Positions 26,977 to 35,462 of a DNA stretch of 64,000 bases are shown in pieces (positions within the stretch are counted from its first letter, which is position 1; the number at the start of each line of letters is the position of its first letter). Source of the stretch: Streptomyces candidus (GTDB taxonomy: Bacteria; Actinomycetota; Actinomycetes; Streptomycetales; Streptomycetaceae); NCBI RefSeq assembly GCF_014207445.1, contig NZ_JACHEM010000005.1:186001-250000 (forward strand), given 5' to 3'. The position numbers and the translations under genes are program-made. The notes under the pieces were generated by a model. The model saw nothing but the letters and a program-made list of their open reading frames with translations, was not told where the DNA came from and did not search any database.

Positions 26977-28049
26977 CCCGGCCCCTGTCCGCCCGTGTGC
27001 AGCCGTGGCTCGAACTGCTGCGGGTCTCCGCCCTGCTGACGGTGCCGGGCGACGCCCTCGCCGGAGCGGCGGCCCTCTCCCGGCGCCCCAACAGGGGGAC
27101 GGCCCTGGCGCTCGCGTCCTCCCTGTGCCTGTACGAGGCGGGCATGGCCCTGAACGACTGGGCGGACCGCGCGGAGGACGCCCAGGACCGGCCCCACCGG
27201 CCGATTCCCTCGGGCCGGATCGCCCCGCACGCCGCCCTCGCCGCCGCCTGCGCCCTGTCGGCCTCGGGTCTGGCCCTGGCTTCCCGGGCGGGCCGACCCA
27301 CCCTCGCCGCCGCCACGGCGCTCACCGCCACCGTCTGGGCGTACGACCTGAAGCTCAAGCACACCGCGCTCGCCCCGGCGGCCATGGCGACGGCACGGTC
27401 GCTCGACCTCCTGATGGGGGCAACGGCAACGGCAACGGCAACGGCAGCGGCAAGGGGGACTGGATCGGCACCTGCGAGCACGGCACGGAGCATGAGGTCC
27501 GGCGCGCGCTCCGGGTTCGCCGGGTTCGCGGCCCCCTCGTGTTCCGAACCTGCCGTCGTTCCGGGCGCCCCGCTCCCCGGAGCCGTCGACGCCCTGACCG
27601 CCGCGGCCCTGCTGGGTGCGCACACCTACGCGGTGACGCAGGTCTCCCGGCACGAGGCGCAAGGGGGGTCGACGGCTGCGCCGGTGTCGGCCCTCGCGGG
27701 GGTGCTCGCGCTGACCGCCGCTGTCTCCCGCAGGAGCGCCACGTCCGCCCGGCGTGCACCGGCCGCGCCAGGGGCTGTCCACGGGCCGAAACCGGTCCCC
27801 CACCTCGATCGCGTCCTGCCCCGCGTCCTTGCGGCGGCCTACCTCCGGACCGCCGCCCGCCCCCTCGTGCACGCCGCACTCAATCCCTCGCCACCCCTCA
27901 CCCAACGAGCGGTCGGCGGCGGAATCCGCGCCATGATCCCGCTCCAGGCCGCGCTGTCGGCCCGCTCAGGAGCCCCCGGGACGGGGGCGGCCCTGCTGGT
28001 CCTCGCACCGCTCGCCCGCCGCCTGGCGCGAAAGGTGAGCCCCACATGA
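26973..28049 (+). CDS. eboC: EboC-like UbiA superfamily prenyltransferase
   Basis: Polytopic membrane enzyme of 358 residues. The Mg-pyrophosphate motif NDWADRAEDAQDRPHRPIPS (NDxxDxxxD, then RPIPSGRI) is the first Asp-rich site of UbiA enzymes. The second site is less clear (VWAYDLKLKHT, SLDLLMG). Residues about 150-210 form an Ala/Thr/Ser-rich insertion begun by the hexanucleotide repeat 27419-27454, unusual for UbiA. It presumably attaches a polyprenyl group to a polar, perhaps cyclitol-derived, acceptor; that acceptor is inferred from the cyclase gene. Coupled on both sides by ATGA overlaps. Similar streptomycete genes belong to the SCO3242-type family, from memory. Confidence 0.82.
   Translation: MTRPLSARVQPWLELLRVSALLTVPGDALAGAAALSRRPNRGTALALASSLCLYEAGMALNDWADRAEDAQDRPHRPIPSGRIAPHAALAAACALSASGLALASRAGRPTLAAATALTATVWAYDLKLKHTALAPAAMATARSLDLLMGATATATATAAARGTGSAPASTARSMRSGARSGFAGFAAPSCSEPAVVPGAPLPGAVDALTAAALLGAHTYAVTQVSRHEAQGGSTAAPVSALAGVLALTAAVSRRSATSARRAPAAPGAVHGPKPVPHLDRVLPRVLAAAYLRTAARPLVHAALNPSPPLTQRAVGGGIRAMIPLQAALSARSGAPGTGAALLVLAPLARRLARKVSPT
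27419..27454. repeat. In-frame GGCAAC hexanucleotide repeat in the prenyltransferase gene
   Basis: Four perfect GGCAAC units followed by GGCAGC and GGCAAG encode an alternating Ala-Thr tract. Unit gain or loss would lengthen or shorten the insertion without a frameshift. Confidence 0.93.
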
Positions 28050-28981
28050 CGAAGCACCCGACCGCGCCCCCGCATCTCCTCCCGTCGTCCCTCCGCTTCG
28101 GCTACGGCACCAACGGCCTCACCGACCTCCGCCTGTACGACGCGCTGGCGCTCCTGGCCGACCTCGGATACGACGGGGTGGGCCTGACCCTCGACCACAT
28201 GCACCTCGACCCCCTGTCACCCGAACTGCCGCAACAGACAAGAAGGTTGGCGAAAGCTCTGTCGCGTCTCGACCTCACCGTCACCGTCGAGACCGGTGCC
28301 CGCTACGTCCTGGACCCCCGGCGCAAGCACAGCCCCTCCCTCCTCGACCCCGACTCCGCCGCCAAATCCCGCCGGGCCGACCTCCTCCGCACGGCCGTCC
28401 AGGTCGGGGCGGAACTGGGCGCGCACGCAGTGCACTGCTTCAGTGGGACGCTGCCCGCCCGCACTCCTCCCGGTACCGCGTGGCGGCGACTCGCCGACTC
28501 GATGGTTCCCGTCCTCGAAGCGGCCACCGCGGCGAAGGTCCCTCTGGCAGTCGAGCCGGAACCCGGCCACCTTCTCGCCACACTCGCCGACTTCCACCAC
28601 CTCCGGAAAGCCCTCGGCGACCCCGAGTACCTCGGGCTGACCCTCGACATCGGCCACTGTCAGTGCCTGGAGCCGACCACGCCTGCCGACTGCGTCCGGG
28701 AGGCGGCGCCATGGCTGCGCCATGTACAGATCGAAGACATGCGTCGCGGTGTGCACGAACACCTGCCCTTCGGTGACGGCGAGATCGACTTCCCGCCGGT
28801 GCTGGCGGCGCTGGCCGCCACCGGCTACCAGGGGCTGACGGTGGTCGAGTTGCCCAGGCACTCCCATGCGGGCCCCGAACTCGCCCATACCTCAAGGGAG
28901 TTCCTGCGCGCAGCCGCGGCGGAGGCGACGGAAGCGCACACGGTGCAGCCCGTACTCGATCCGGCGAAGGGAATGCTGTGA
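28046..28981 (+). CDS. Sugar phosphate isomerase/epimerase (AP-endonuclease-2 fold) in the ebo-like operon
   Basis: Cytoplasmic TIM-barrel protein of 311 residues. Metal-site candidates are VETGARY, LAVEPEPGH, LTLDIGHCQCLE, LRHVQIEDMRRG and VVELPRHSH, the pattern of the xylose-isomerase-like superfamily. ATG overlaps the prenyltransferase stop. It is distinct from EboE (30740) and from the exported isomerase (33662), so this operon has three such barrels. Substrate unknown, perhaps the inositol phosphate or a derivative. Confidence 0.85.
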   Translation: MTKHPTAPPHLLPSSLRFGYGTNGLTDLRLYDALALLADLGYDGVGLTLDHMHLDPLSPELPQQTRRLAKALSRLDLTVTVETGARYVLDPRRKHSPSLLDPDSAAKSRRADLLRTAVQVGAELGAHAVHCFSGTLPARTPPGTAWRRLADSMVPVLEAATAAKVPLAVEPEPGHLLATLADFHHLRKALGDPEYLGLTLDIGHCQCLEPTTPADCVREAAPWLRHVQIEDMRRGVHEHLPFGDGEIDFPPVLAALAATGYQGLTVVELPRHSHAGPELAHTSREFLRAAAAEATEAHTVQPVLDPAKGML

Positions 28982-29706
28982 CGATCGATCTCACCGGCGA
29001 CCCCGCCGCACTGCGGACAGCCCTGGAATCCAGCCTCGGGGAAGCGGGCAGAGCATGGCTGCGTGAAGCATTGGCGCAAGCGCAAGCGCAAGCGCAAGCG
29101 CAAGCCGGGGCCGGAGCGGAAGCCGGAGCACCCGGCCCGCGAGCCGCCCTTCCCCCCTGGGAGATCCGTTTCGCGGAAGCAGGCCGCCACTGCGACGCCC
29201 CCGGTGCTGCCGCCGCCCGCGTTCTCCTGCTCTGTACGGCCGGAGTCGACGCCCCCACCCTCCACCGCCTCTACGCCCACGGCACGGCCGCCGAGCGCAG
29301 GGCCGTTCTGCTGGCCCTGCCCCACCTCGCCCACGCGCGCGAGGGGTCCGCCCTGCCGCTGGTCGAGGACGCACTCCGTACGAACGACACCCGGCTGGTC
29401 GCCGCCGCCGTCGGACCGTACGCCTCGGCACACCTGGACCCGCACGCCTGGCGGCACGCCGTCCTCAAGTGCCTCTTCACCGGCGTCCCCGTGGACTCCG
29501 TCCATGCGCTGGCCCGCCGGGCCCGAGGCGACTCCGAACTCGCCCGGATGCTCGCCGACTACGCCGCCGAACGCACCGCGGCCGGCCGGCCCGTCCCCGA
29601 CGACCTCACCCACGCACTGACCCTCACCGCGACAACCGCCCACTCCGACGCCACCCCGTGCCCCGCCCCTGTCCCCGCCCCCAAGGTCCCGGCCGAGGAG
29701 TCCTGA
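28978..29706 (+). CDS. eboA: EboA domain protein
   Basis: Soluble, helix-rich protein of 242 residues. The EboA core covers about 60-205 (LPPWEIRFAEAGRHC, RRAVLLALPHL, AVGPYASAHLDPHAWRHAVL, KCLFTGVPVDSVHALARRA). EboA is required for export or traffic of an unknown metabolite in bacteria and algae, but its biochemistry is unknown. An (Ala-Gln)5 tract at residues 33-42 comes from a hexanucleotide repeat, and the C-terminus is Pro/Thr/Ala-rich. The GTG start overlaps the isomerase stop (GTGA). Confidence 0.82.
   Translation: MTIDLTGDPAALRTALESSLGEAGRAWLREALAQAQAQAQAQAGAGAEAGAPGPRAALPPWEIRFAEAGRHCDAPGAAAARVLLLCTAGVDAPTLHRLYAHGTAAERRAVLLALPHLAHAREGSALPLVEDALRTNDTRLVAAAVGPYASAHLDPHAWRHAVLKCLFTGVPVDSVHALARRARGDSELARMLADYAAERTAAGRPVPDDLTHALTLTATTAHSDATPCPAPVPAPKVPAEES
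29074..29103. repeat. In-frame GCGCAA hexanucleotide repeat in eboA
   Basis: Five perfect GCGCAA units encode an Ala-Gln tract between the N-terminal helix and the EboA core. Confidence 0.93.
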
Positions 29707-30557
29707 TGCGCATCTTCGACCCGCACATCCACATGACGTCGCGCACGACGGACGACTACGAGGCCATGTACGCCGCCGGAGTCCGTGCCGTCGTCGAGCC
29801 GTCCTTCTGGCTCGGCCAGCCCCGTACCTCACCCGCCAGCTTCTTCGACTACTTCGACTCCCTCCTCGGCTGGGAGCCGTTCCGGGCCGCCCAGTACGGC
29901 ATCACCCATCACTGCACTCTCGCCCTCAACCCCAAGGAGGCGAACGACCCCCGCTGCACTCCCGTCCTCGACGAACTGCCCCGTTACCTCATCAAGGACT
30001 CCGTCGTCGCCGTAGGCGAAATCGGTTACGACGGCATGACTCCCGCCGAGGACCACGCCCTCGCCGCGCAGCTCCAACTCGCCGCGGACCACGGCCTGCC
30101 CGCCCTCGTCCACACTCCGCACCGCGACAAGCTCGCCGGCCTGCACCGCACCCTCGATGTCGTACGCGAATCGCACCTGCCGCCGGAGCGGGTCCTTCTC
30201 GACCACCTCAACGAGACAACCGTGAAGGCCGCCCGCGACAGCGGCTGCTGGCTCGGCTTCTCCCTCTACCCGGACACCAAGATGGACGAGGACCGCATGG
30301 TCGCGCTCGTCAAGGAGCACGGGCCCGAACGGATCCTGATCAACTCGGCGGCGGACTGGGGGAGGAGCGACCCTCTCAAGACCCGCAGGGCCGCCGATGC
30401 CCTGCTCGCCGCAGGCTTCTCGGCCGACGACGTGGACCGGATCGTGTGGCGCAATCCGGTCGCCTTCTACGGACTGAGCGGCCGCCTCGACCTGGCGGCC
30501 CCCGCCACCCCGCCTTCCCTGCACGAAGGCAACTCCATCCTCCGCGGCGGCGAGTGA
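29706..30557 (+). CDS. eboB: EboB-like TatD family metal-dependent hydrolase
   Basis: Amidohydrolase-fold protein of 283 residues. Metal ligands are visible as DPHIHM at the N-terminus, VGEIGYD (Glu), HTPH, LLDHLNE and the final Asp in INSAADWGRSD. TatD enzymes cleave phosphoester bonds; the EboB branch is found beside EboA and EboE and its substrate is unknown. The start ATG shares one base with the eboA stop (TGATG), so translation is coupled. A 182-base gap follows. Confidence 0.82.
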   Translation: MRIFDPHIHMTSRTTDDYEAMYAAGVRAVVEPSFWLGQPRTSPASFFDYFDSLLGWEPFRAAQYGITHHCTLALNPKEANDPRCTPVLDELPRYLIKDSVVAVGEIGYDGMTPAEDHALAAQLQLAADHGLPALVHTPHRDKLAGLHRTLDVVRESHLPPERVLLDHLNETTVKAARDSGCWLGFSLYPDTKMDEDRMVALVKEHGPERILINSAADWGRSDPLKTRRAADALLAAGFSADDVDRIVWRNPVAFYGLSGRLDLAAPATPPSLHEGNSILRGGE

Positions 30558-30591
30558 CCTCCCAGCCGGCGTACGTGCGAGCGATGCCCGC

Positions 30592-30689
30592 AGCCACACA
30601 CCCATACAAACGCCCGTAGCCACACGTACACCCACCTCCGCGCCCGCAGCCTCTCCCCCAGAGCCACACCCCGCGTCCGAAGCCACACC
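30592..30689. repeat. Four scattered AGCCACAC copies in a C/A-rich spacer
   Basis: AGCCACAC occurs at 30592, 30618, 30663 and 30682 within the 182-base spacer between eboB and eboE. The coding strand is C/A-rich and G-poor, like the leader at 15290. It breaks the otherwise overlapping gene chain and could hold an internal promoter or a Rho-loading region. Confidence 0.6.
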
Positions 30690-30739
30690 TCCCGTACTCA
30701 CACCCGCACCGCCCTCGGTACCGGAAGGGGACATCCCGC

Positions 30740-32023
30740 ATGCGCTTCCGCCACCCCGACGGTTCGACCGTCCACCTGGCGTACTGCACCAATGTCCATC
30801 CCGCCGAAACGCTCGACGGCGTGCTGGCACAGCTCCGCGACCACTGCGAGCCCGTACGCAAACGCCTCGGCCGGGACCGCCTCGGCATCGGCCTGTGGCT
30901 GGCCAGGGCAGCCGCCCAGACCCTGGCGACCGACCCGTCCGCCCTGCGCGGCCTGCGGGCGGAACTCGAACGCCGCGGGCTGGAAGTCGTCAGCCTCAAC
31001 GGCTTCCCGTACGAAGGGTTCGGCGACCGCGAGGTCAAGTACAGGGTCTACAAGCCGGATTGGACCGATCCGGAACGCCTGGCCCACACCACCACGCTCG
31101 GCCGCCTGCTCGCCGCGCTCCTGCCCGACGACGTCACCCGGGGCAGCATCTCCACGCTCCCGCTGGCCTGGCGCACCCCGTACGACGAGCACCCCACCGC
31201 CGCCGACGCGGCCCGTACCGCACTCACCACTCTCGCCGGACGCTTCGACGCCCTCGAAGACCTGACCGGCAAGTCCATCAGGGTCGGCCTGGAACCCGAG
31301 CCCGGCTGCACCGTCGAGACCACCGCCGACGCCATCACCCCCCTCGTCGCGCTGTCGCAGCCCCGCATCGGTGTGTGCGTGGACACCTGCCACCTCGCCA
31401 CGTCCTTCGAGGACCCGGCCACCGCCCTGCACGCCCTCACCGCCGCGGACATCACCATCGTGAAGGCCCAGCTCTCCGCCGCCCTGCACGCCGAGCACCC
31501 CGAACGCCCCGACGTCCGCGCCGCACTCTCCTCCTTCGCCGAACCCCGCTTCCTCCACCAGACCCGTACCCCCCGCCTCCCGCCCGCCGCCGTCCACGCC
31601 CACAGGGGAGGCACCACCGCCGAGGTGCGCGCCGACTTCCGTCACCACCCCGCGTCCACCCCCACGCCCAGCACCCCACCCACCCCGCTGTGCGGCACCG
31701 ACGACCTCCCCGAAGCCCTTGCCCCCGGCTCCCTGCCCACCACGGGCCCCTGGCGAGCCCACTTCCACGTACCCCTCCACGCACCGCCGGCGCCACCCCT
31801 CACCTCCACCCTTTCCGTCCTCCAGGACGTCCTCACCCGCCTCGTCGCGTCCCCGTCCGGACGACCCCTCACCCACCACCTGGAGGTCGAGACGTACACC
31901 TGGCAGGCGCTGCCGCCCGAACTCCGGCCCCGTACCCGCGCTCAACTCGTCGACGGCATCGCCGCCGAACTCGCCCTCGTGCGCGACCTCCTGACCGACC
32001 TGGGCCTGAAGGAGCTCCCATGA
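30740..32023 (+). CDS. eboE: Metabolite traffic protein EboE (TIM barrel)
   Basis: Protein of 427 residues, longer than common sugar isomerases. The N-terminal LAYCTNVHPAETLDGVLAQL and LNGFPYEGFGDREVKYRVYK are hallmarks of EboE. Metal-site segments VGLEPEPGCTVE and GVCVDTCHLATSFE are present. C-terminal motifs ..AHFHVPLH and HHLEVETYTWQALP complete the family. Its role in ebo clusters is in making or moving an exported metabolite; the reaction is unknown. ATG follows GGAAGGGG; the stop overlaps the next start (ATGA). Confidence 0.88.
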   Translation: MRFRHPDGSTVHLAYCTNVHPAETLDGVLAQLRDHCEPVRKRLGRDRLGIGLWLARAAAQTLATDPSALRGLRAELERRGLEVVSLNGFPYEGFGDREVKYRVYKPDWTDPERLAHTTTLGRLLAALLPDDVTRGSISTLPLAWRTPYDEHPTAADAARTALTTLAGRFDALEDLTGKSIRVGLEPEPGCTVETTADAITPLVALSQPRIGVCVDTCHLATSFEDPATALHALTAADITIVKAQLSAALHAEHPERPDVRAALSSFAEPRFLHQTRTPRLPPAAVHAHRGGTTAEVRADFRHHPASTPTPSTPPTPLCGTDDLPEALAPGSLPTTGPWRAHFHVPLHAPPAPPLTSTLSVLQDVLTRLVASPSGRPLTHHLEVETYTWQALPPELRPRTRAQLVDGIAAELALVRDLLTDLGLKELP

Positions 32024-33579
32024 CCCCAGCCCCGGACCCAACCCCAGCCCCGGACCCAACCCCAGCCCCGGACCCAACCCCAACCCCAGCCCCGGACCCA
32101 ACCCCAGCCCCGGCTCCGGCCCCAGCCCCGGACCCAACCCCAGCCCCGAACGCGGCCCCACCCCCGGCCCCGGCTCCAGTCGCCAACTCACCCTCCGCGC
32201 CCGCCGCCCCCACCCCCCTCCTCGTTCTCGACGTCGTAGGCCTCACGCCCCGCCTCCTCCACCACATGCCCCGCCTGAAGCAGCTCGCCCGCTCCGGATC
32301 CCAGGCTCCCCTCGGCACCGTCCTGCCCGCCGTGACCTGCGCCGCCCAGTCCACCTTCCTTACGGGAACCACCCCCGCCGAGCACGGCATCGTCGGCAAC
32401 GGCTGGTACTTCCGCGAACTCGGCGAAGTCCTCCTCTGGCGCCAGCACAACGGCCTCGTCTCCGGCGACAAACTCTGGGACGCCGCCCGCCGCGCACACC
32501 CCGGCTACACCGTCGCCAACATCTGCTGGTGGTACGCCATGGGGGCGGACACCGACATCACCGTCACTCCTCGCCCCGTCTACTACGCCGACGGCCGCAA
32601 GGAACCCGACTGCTACACCCGCCCCCCGTCCCTCCACGACGAACTGACCGAAGAGCTCGGCACGTTCCCCCTCTTCCACTTCTGGGGTCCGGGCGCCGAC
32701 ATCGTCTCCTCCCGCTGGATCGTCGGCGCGACCCGTCACATCCTCCGTACCAACCGTCCCGACCTGGCCCTCTGCTACCTGCCGCACCTCGACTACGACC
32801 TCCAGCGCTACGGTCCCGACGATCCCCGCGCCCACCGAGCGGCAGCCGAACTCGACGCGGTCATGGCTCCGCTGCTGGACGAGGCGGAGGCCGAGGGCCG
32901 GACGGTCGTCGCGCTCTCCGAGTACGGCATCACCCGCGTGTCACGCGCCGTGGACATCAACCGGGCGCTGCGCCGCGCCGGCCTGGTCGAGGTCCACACC
33001 CAAGCCGGCATGGAGTACCTCGACCCCATGACCTCCCGGGCGTTCGCTGTCGCCGACCACCAGATCGCGCACGTCTACATACGCCGACCGGAGGACGTCG
33101 ACGCCACGCGGACCGCGCTCGCCGGTCTCGACGGGATCGACGAACTCCTCGACGACGAGGGCAAGAAGGCCCACGGCCTCGACCATCCCCGGGCCGGCGA
33201 ACTGGTCGCGATCGCCGCTCCGGACGCCTGGTTCACGTACTACTACTGGCTCGACGACGCGAGGGCCCCGGACTTCGCCCAGCTCGTCGAGATCCACCGC
33301 AAACCCGGCTACGACCCGGTCGAGCTCTTCCTCGACCCCCTCGACCCGTACGTCCGCCTCAAAGCGGCGAAGGCCGTGGCCCGCAAGAAGCTCGGCATGC
33401 GCTACCGGATGGCCGTGGTCCCCCTGGACCCGACGCCTATTCGCGGCAGCCACGGCCGGCTCCCCGAGAGCGACGACGAAGGTCCTCTCATCCTCTGCTC
33501 CACCCCCCATGCTCTCCCCGGCCGCACCGCGGCCACCGAAGTGAAGGCCCTCCTGCTCCGGCTGGCGGGCCTGCACTGA
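32020..33579 (+). CDS. eboF: EboF-like alkaline phosphatase / type I phosphodiesterase family protein
   Basis: Hydrolase of 519 residues of the nucleotide pyrophosphatase/phosphodiesterase family. LLVLDVVG supplies the first metal Asp, LPAVTCAAQSTFLTGT carries the Thr nucleophile, and LPHLDYDLQRYGPDD and VALSEYGITR fill the later metal sites (Glu where Asp is usual). GWYFRELGEVLLWRQHNGLV is a family block. No signal peptide is evident, so it seems cytoplasmic. The first 65 residues are a Pro/Ala/Asp/Thr repeat; I see no in-frame alternative start before the fold, so the repeat is translated. Coupled to eboE. Confidence 0.85.
   Translation: MTPAPDPTPAPDPTPAPDPTPTPAPDPTPAPAPAPAPDPTPAPNAAPPPAPAPVANSPSAPAAPTPLLVLDVVGLTPRLLHHMPRLKQLARSGSQAPLGTVLPAVTCAAQSTFLTGTTPAEHGIVGNGWYFRELGEVLLWRQHNGLVSGDKLWDAARRAHPGYTVANICWWYAMGADTDITVTPRPVYYADGRKEPDCYTRPPSLHDELTEELGTFPLFHFWGPGADIVSSRWIVGATRHILRTNRPDLALCYLPHLDYDLQRYGPDDPRAHRAAAELDAVMAPLLDEAEAEGRTVVALSEYGITRVSRAVDINRALRRAGLVEVHTQAGMEYLDPMTSRAFAVADHQIAHVYIRRPEDVDATRTALAGLDGIDELLDDEGKKAHGLDHPRAGELVAIAAPDAWFTYYYWLDDARAPDFAQLVEIHRKPGYDPVELFLDPLDPYVRLKAAKAVARKKLGMRYRMAVVPLDPTPIRGSHGRLPESDDEGPLILCSTPHALPGRTAATEVKALLLRLAGLH
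32023..32157. repeat. In-frame 18-bp tandem repeats at the start of the EboF-like gene
   Basis: Four identical 18-base units (32023, 32041, 32059 and 32083, with one extra 6-base step before the fourth) and several degenerate ones encode repeats of TPAPDP. The array begins within the start codon overlap, so it is the extreme N-terminus of the protein. Confidence 0.95.
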
Positions 33580-33661
33580 CTCCACTGAAGCAGACAGCAC
33601 TGACAATCGGCCCCCGGCGGACCCCGTCCACCGGCCTCCCTCCACTCACCGAGGAGACCGC

Positions 33662-34729
33662 ATGCCCCGCACGACCCGCCCGAGCAAGACCGACGACCCC
33701 GAGCTCGCCCACCGTCTCTCCCGGCGGAACATGCTCGGCGTGGCCGCCGGGAGCACCGCCGCCGCCCTCCTGGGAGCCGCGGCGACTCCCGCCGCGGCCC
33801 AGGACTCCGCCCGTGACACCTCACGCGGCAAGGGGCGGGGCGGACAACCCGTACTGCCGCCAGGACGCCTCGGCATCCAGCTCTACTCCCTGCGTGACAA
33901 GGTCGCCTCCCTCGGCTTCGCCAAGGTCTTCGCGGAACTGGCGCTCTACGGCTACGACGAGGTCGAATACGCCGGCTACACCCAGGGTTCGGCGGGCCCC
34001 ATCACCCTGCCCGAACTCCGCCGCCTCACCCGTGACCACGGCCTGCGCGGCATAGGAAGCCACGTCGGCTACTACGACGACCGCAATCCGAACGCGTACA
34101 CCTTCGCCCAGAACCTCGACAAGGTCCTGGACGACGCCCAGGCCCTCGGTCTGCCGCACATCGGCACCGCCTCCGGCCCCTGGCGCTACGGCACGACCGT
34201 CGACGGCTGGAAGCGCTGCGCCGAGGAGTTCAACACGTACGGCGAGGCGGCCCGCAAACGCGGCATGAAGTTCTACCAGCACAACCACGCGGAGGAGTTC
34301 TCCTTCGCCACCGACAACCCCAAGGTCCGCCTGTACGACGTCCTGCTCGCCGAGACCGACCCAGGTCTGGTCCACCTGGAGATGGACGTCTACTGGGCGT
34401 ACGTCGCGCAGTTCCGCTTCTCCCGGCGGACGGACGGCACCCCGGCACCCTTCGATCCGCTCCGCTACGTACTCAAGCACCCCGACCGCTACCCGCTCTT
34501 CCACGTCAAGGACGGCGAGCACGACGCGGCCGCCCGCGACGGCTACCGCATGACCGACGTCGGTGACGGCGACATCGACTACAAGCGCTTCATCTCGGCG
34601 GTCAACCGCACCCACCGCGGCCGAAGGGACCACCACTGGCAGGCAGAACACGACAACCCCACCGATTCCTTCGCCTTCGCCCGCAAGTCCAGCGCCCACC
34701 TGCACTCCCTGCGCGAGCGCCGCCACTGA
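33662..34729 (+). CDS. Tat-exported sugar phosphate isomerase/epimerase
   Basis: TIM-barrel protein of 355 residues with a Tat signal (LSRRNMLGVAAGSTAAALLG) ending at about residue 47. Barrel motifs include LGIQLYSLRDKVASLGFAKV, FYQHNHAEEF, LVHLEMDVYWA, FHVKDGEHD and HHWQAEHDN, matching the metal-binding isomerase/epimerase pattern. Export of such an enzyme implies a substrate outside the membrane, which fits the idea that the ebo-like operon makes an exported, sugar- or cyclitol-derived product. GGAG lies upstream of ATG; it follows the EboF-like gene by 82 bases and ends before a strong terminator. Confidence 0.87.
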   Translation: MPRTTRPSKTDDPELAHRLSRRNMLGVAAGSTAAALLGAAATPAAAQDSARDTSRGKGRGGQPVLPPGRLGIQLYSLRDKVASLGFAKVFAELALYGYDEVEYAGYTQGSAGPITLPELRRLTRDHGLRGIGSHVGYYDDRNPNAYTFAQNLDKVLDDAQALGLPHIGTASGPWRYGTTVDGWKRCAEEFNTYGEAARKRGMKFYQHNHAEEFSFATDNPKVRLYDVLLAETDPGLVHLEMDVYWAYVAQFRFSRRTDGTPAPFDPLRYVLKHPDRYPLFHVKDGEHDAAARDGYRMTDVGDGDIDYKRFISAVNRTHRGRRDHHWQAEHDNPTDSFAFARKSSAHLHSLRERRH

Positions 34730-34756
34730 CGCGCAGAGCCGCCCGGACACGTGGAG

Positions 34757-34796
34757 CTCGACGGGCCGGCCACCCAGGGGTGGCCGGCCCGTCGAG
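34757..34796. terminator. Very strong hairpin ending the ebo-like operon
   Basis: A perfect 18-bp stem with a 4-base loop begins 28 bases after the last gene of the operon. The left arm is CTCGACGGGCCGGCCACC. It can serve this operon and also the converging arsC gene. Confidence 0.93.
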
Positions 34797-34953
34797 GTGC
34801 ACCAGCAGGCGGCACGCCGGCGTCGGGACGAGAGGTACCGGGAACGCCACCTGCGTGACCGCGTCCGCCGCCGGACGACAAGGCCCTGGTCCTGGTGCGC
34901 GCGGCGGTGTATCCGGCGGGCGGGGCCGAGGACGGCGACGCCGCGTCTCCGGT

Positions 34954-35367
34954 TCACATGGTCTTCGCCGGGGCGATCTCGGCGATCAAGCCTTCGACCA
35001 GCGTCCTGATCTCGTCACGGATGGGGCGCACGGCCGCAACGCCCTGGCCCGCGGGGTCCTCCAGCTTCCAGTCCAGGTAGCGCTTGCCGGGGAAGACGGG
35101 GCAGGTGTCCCCGCAGCCCATGGTGATGCAGACGTCCGACTCCTTGACCGCGTCGACGGTGAGGATCTTCGGCGTCTCGGCGGAGATGTCGATGCCGACC
35201 TCCGCCATCGCCTCCACGGCGGCCGGGTTGACGGCCGTGCCCGGGCTGGAGCCCGCGGAGTGGACCTCGACATGGTCGCCGGCCAGGTGTGTCAGCCAGG
35301 CGGCGGCCATCTGGGAGCGGCCGGCGTTGTGGACGCAGACGAACAGGACGGACGGCTTGTCGGCCAT
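34954..35367 (-). CDS. arsC: Arsenate reductase, low-molecular-weight phosphatase type
   Basis: Cytoplasmic enzyme of 137 residues reducing arsenate to arsenite. The P-loop CVHNAGRS carries the catalytic Cys and Arg (CX5R). A second Cys pair in MGCGDTCPVFPG fits the relay of thioredoxin- or mycothiol-linked ArsC proteins, and RYLDWKLEDP holds the general-acid Asp region. It is divergent from arsR-arsB, with the regulatory gap 35368-35462 between them. Confidence 0.92.
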   Translation of the reverse strand: MADKPSVLFVCVHNAGRSQMAAAWLTHLAGDHVEVHSAGSSPGTAVNPAAVEAMAEVGIDISAETPKILTVDAVKESDVCITMGCGDTCPVFPGKRYLDWKLEDPAGQGVAAVRPIRDEIRTLVEGLIAEIAPAKTM

Positions 35368-35421
35368 GGTGATCGTTCTCTCTCGTCGCATGACGGCACC
35401 CGGCCGCCCATGACTTCAGCC

Positions 35422-35439
35422 CTCGCTGGTATCAGCGAG
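35422..35439. promoter_or_regulatory. Palindrome in the divergent arsC/arsR gap
   Basis: CTCGCTG-GTAT-CAGCGAG is a perfect 7-bp dyad. GTATCAGCG recurs about 23 bases later, just before the arsR start. The gap is the expected place for an ArsR operator; binding is inferred from position only. Confidence 0.55.
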
Positions 35440-35462
35440 TGATGATGTGACAGTATCAGCGC

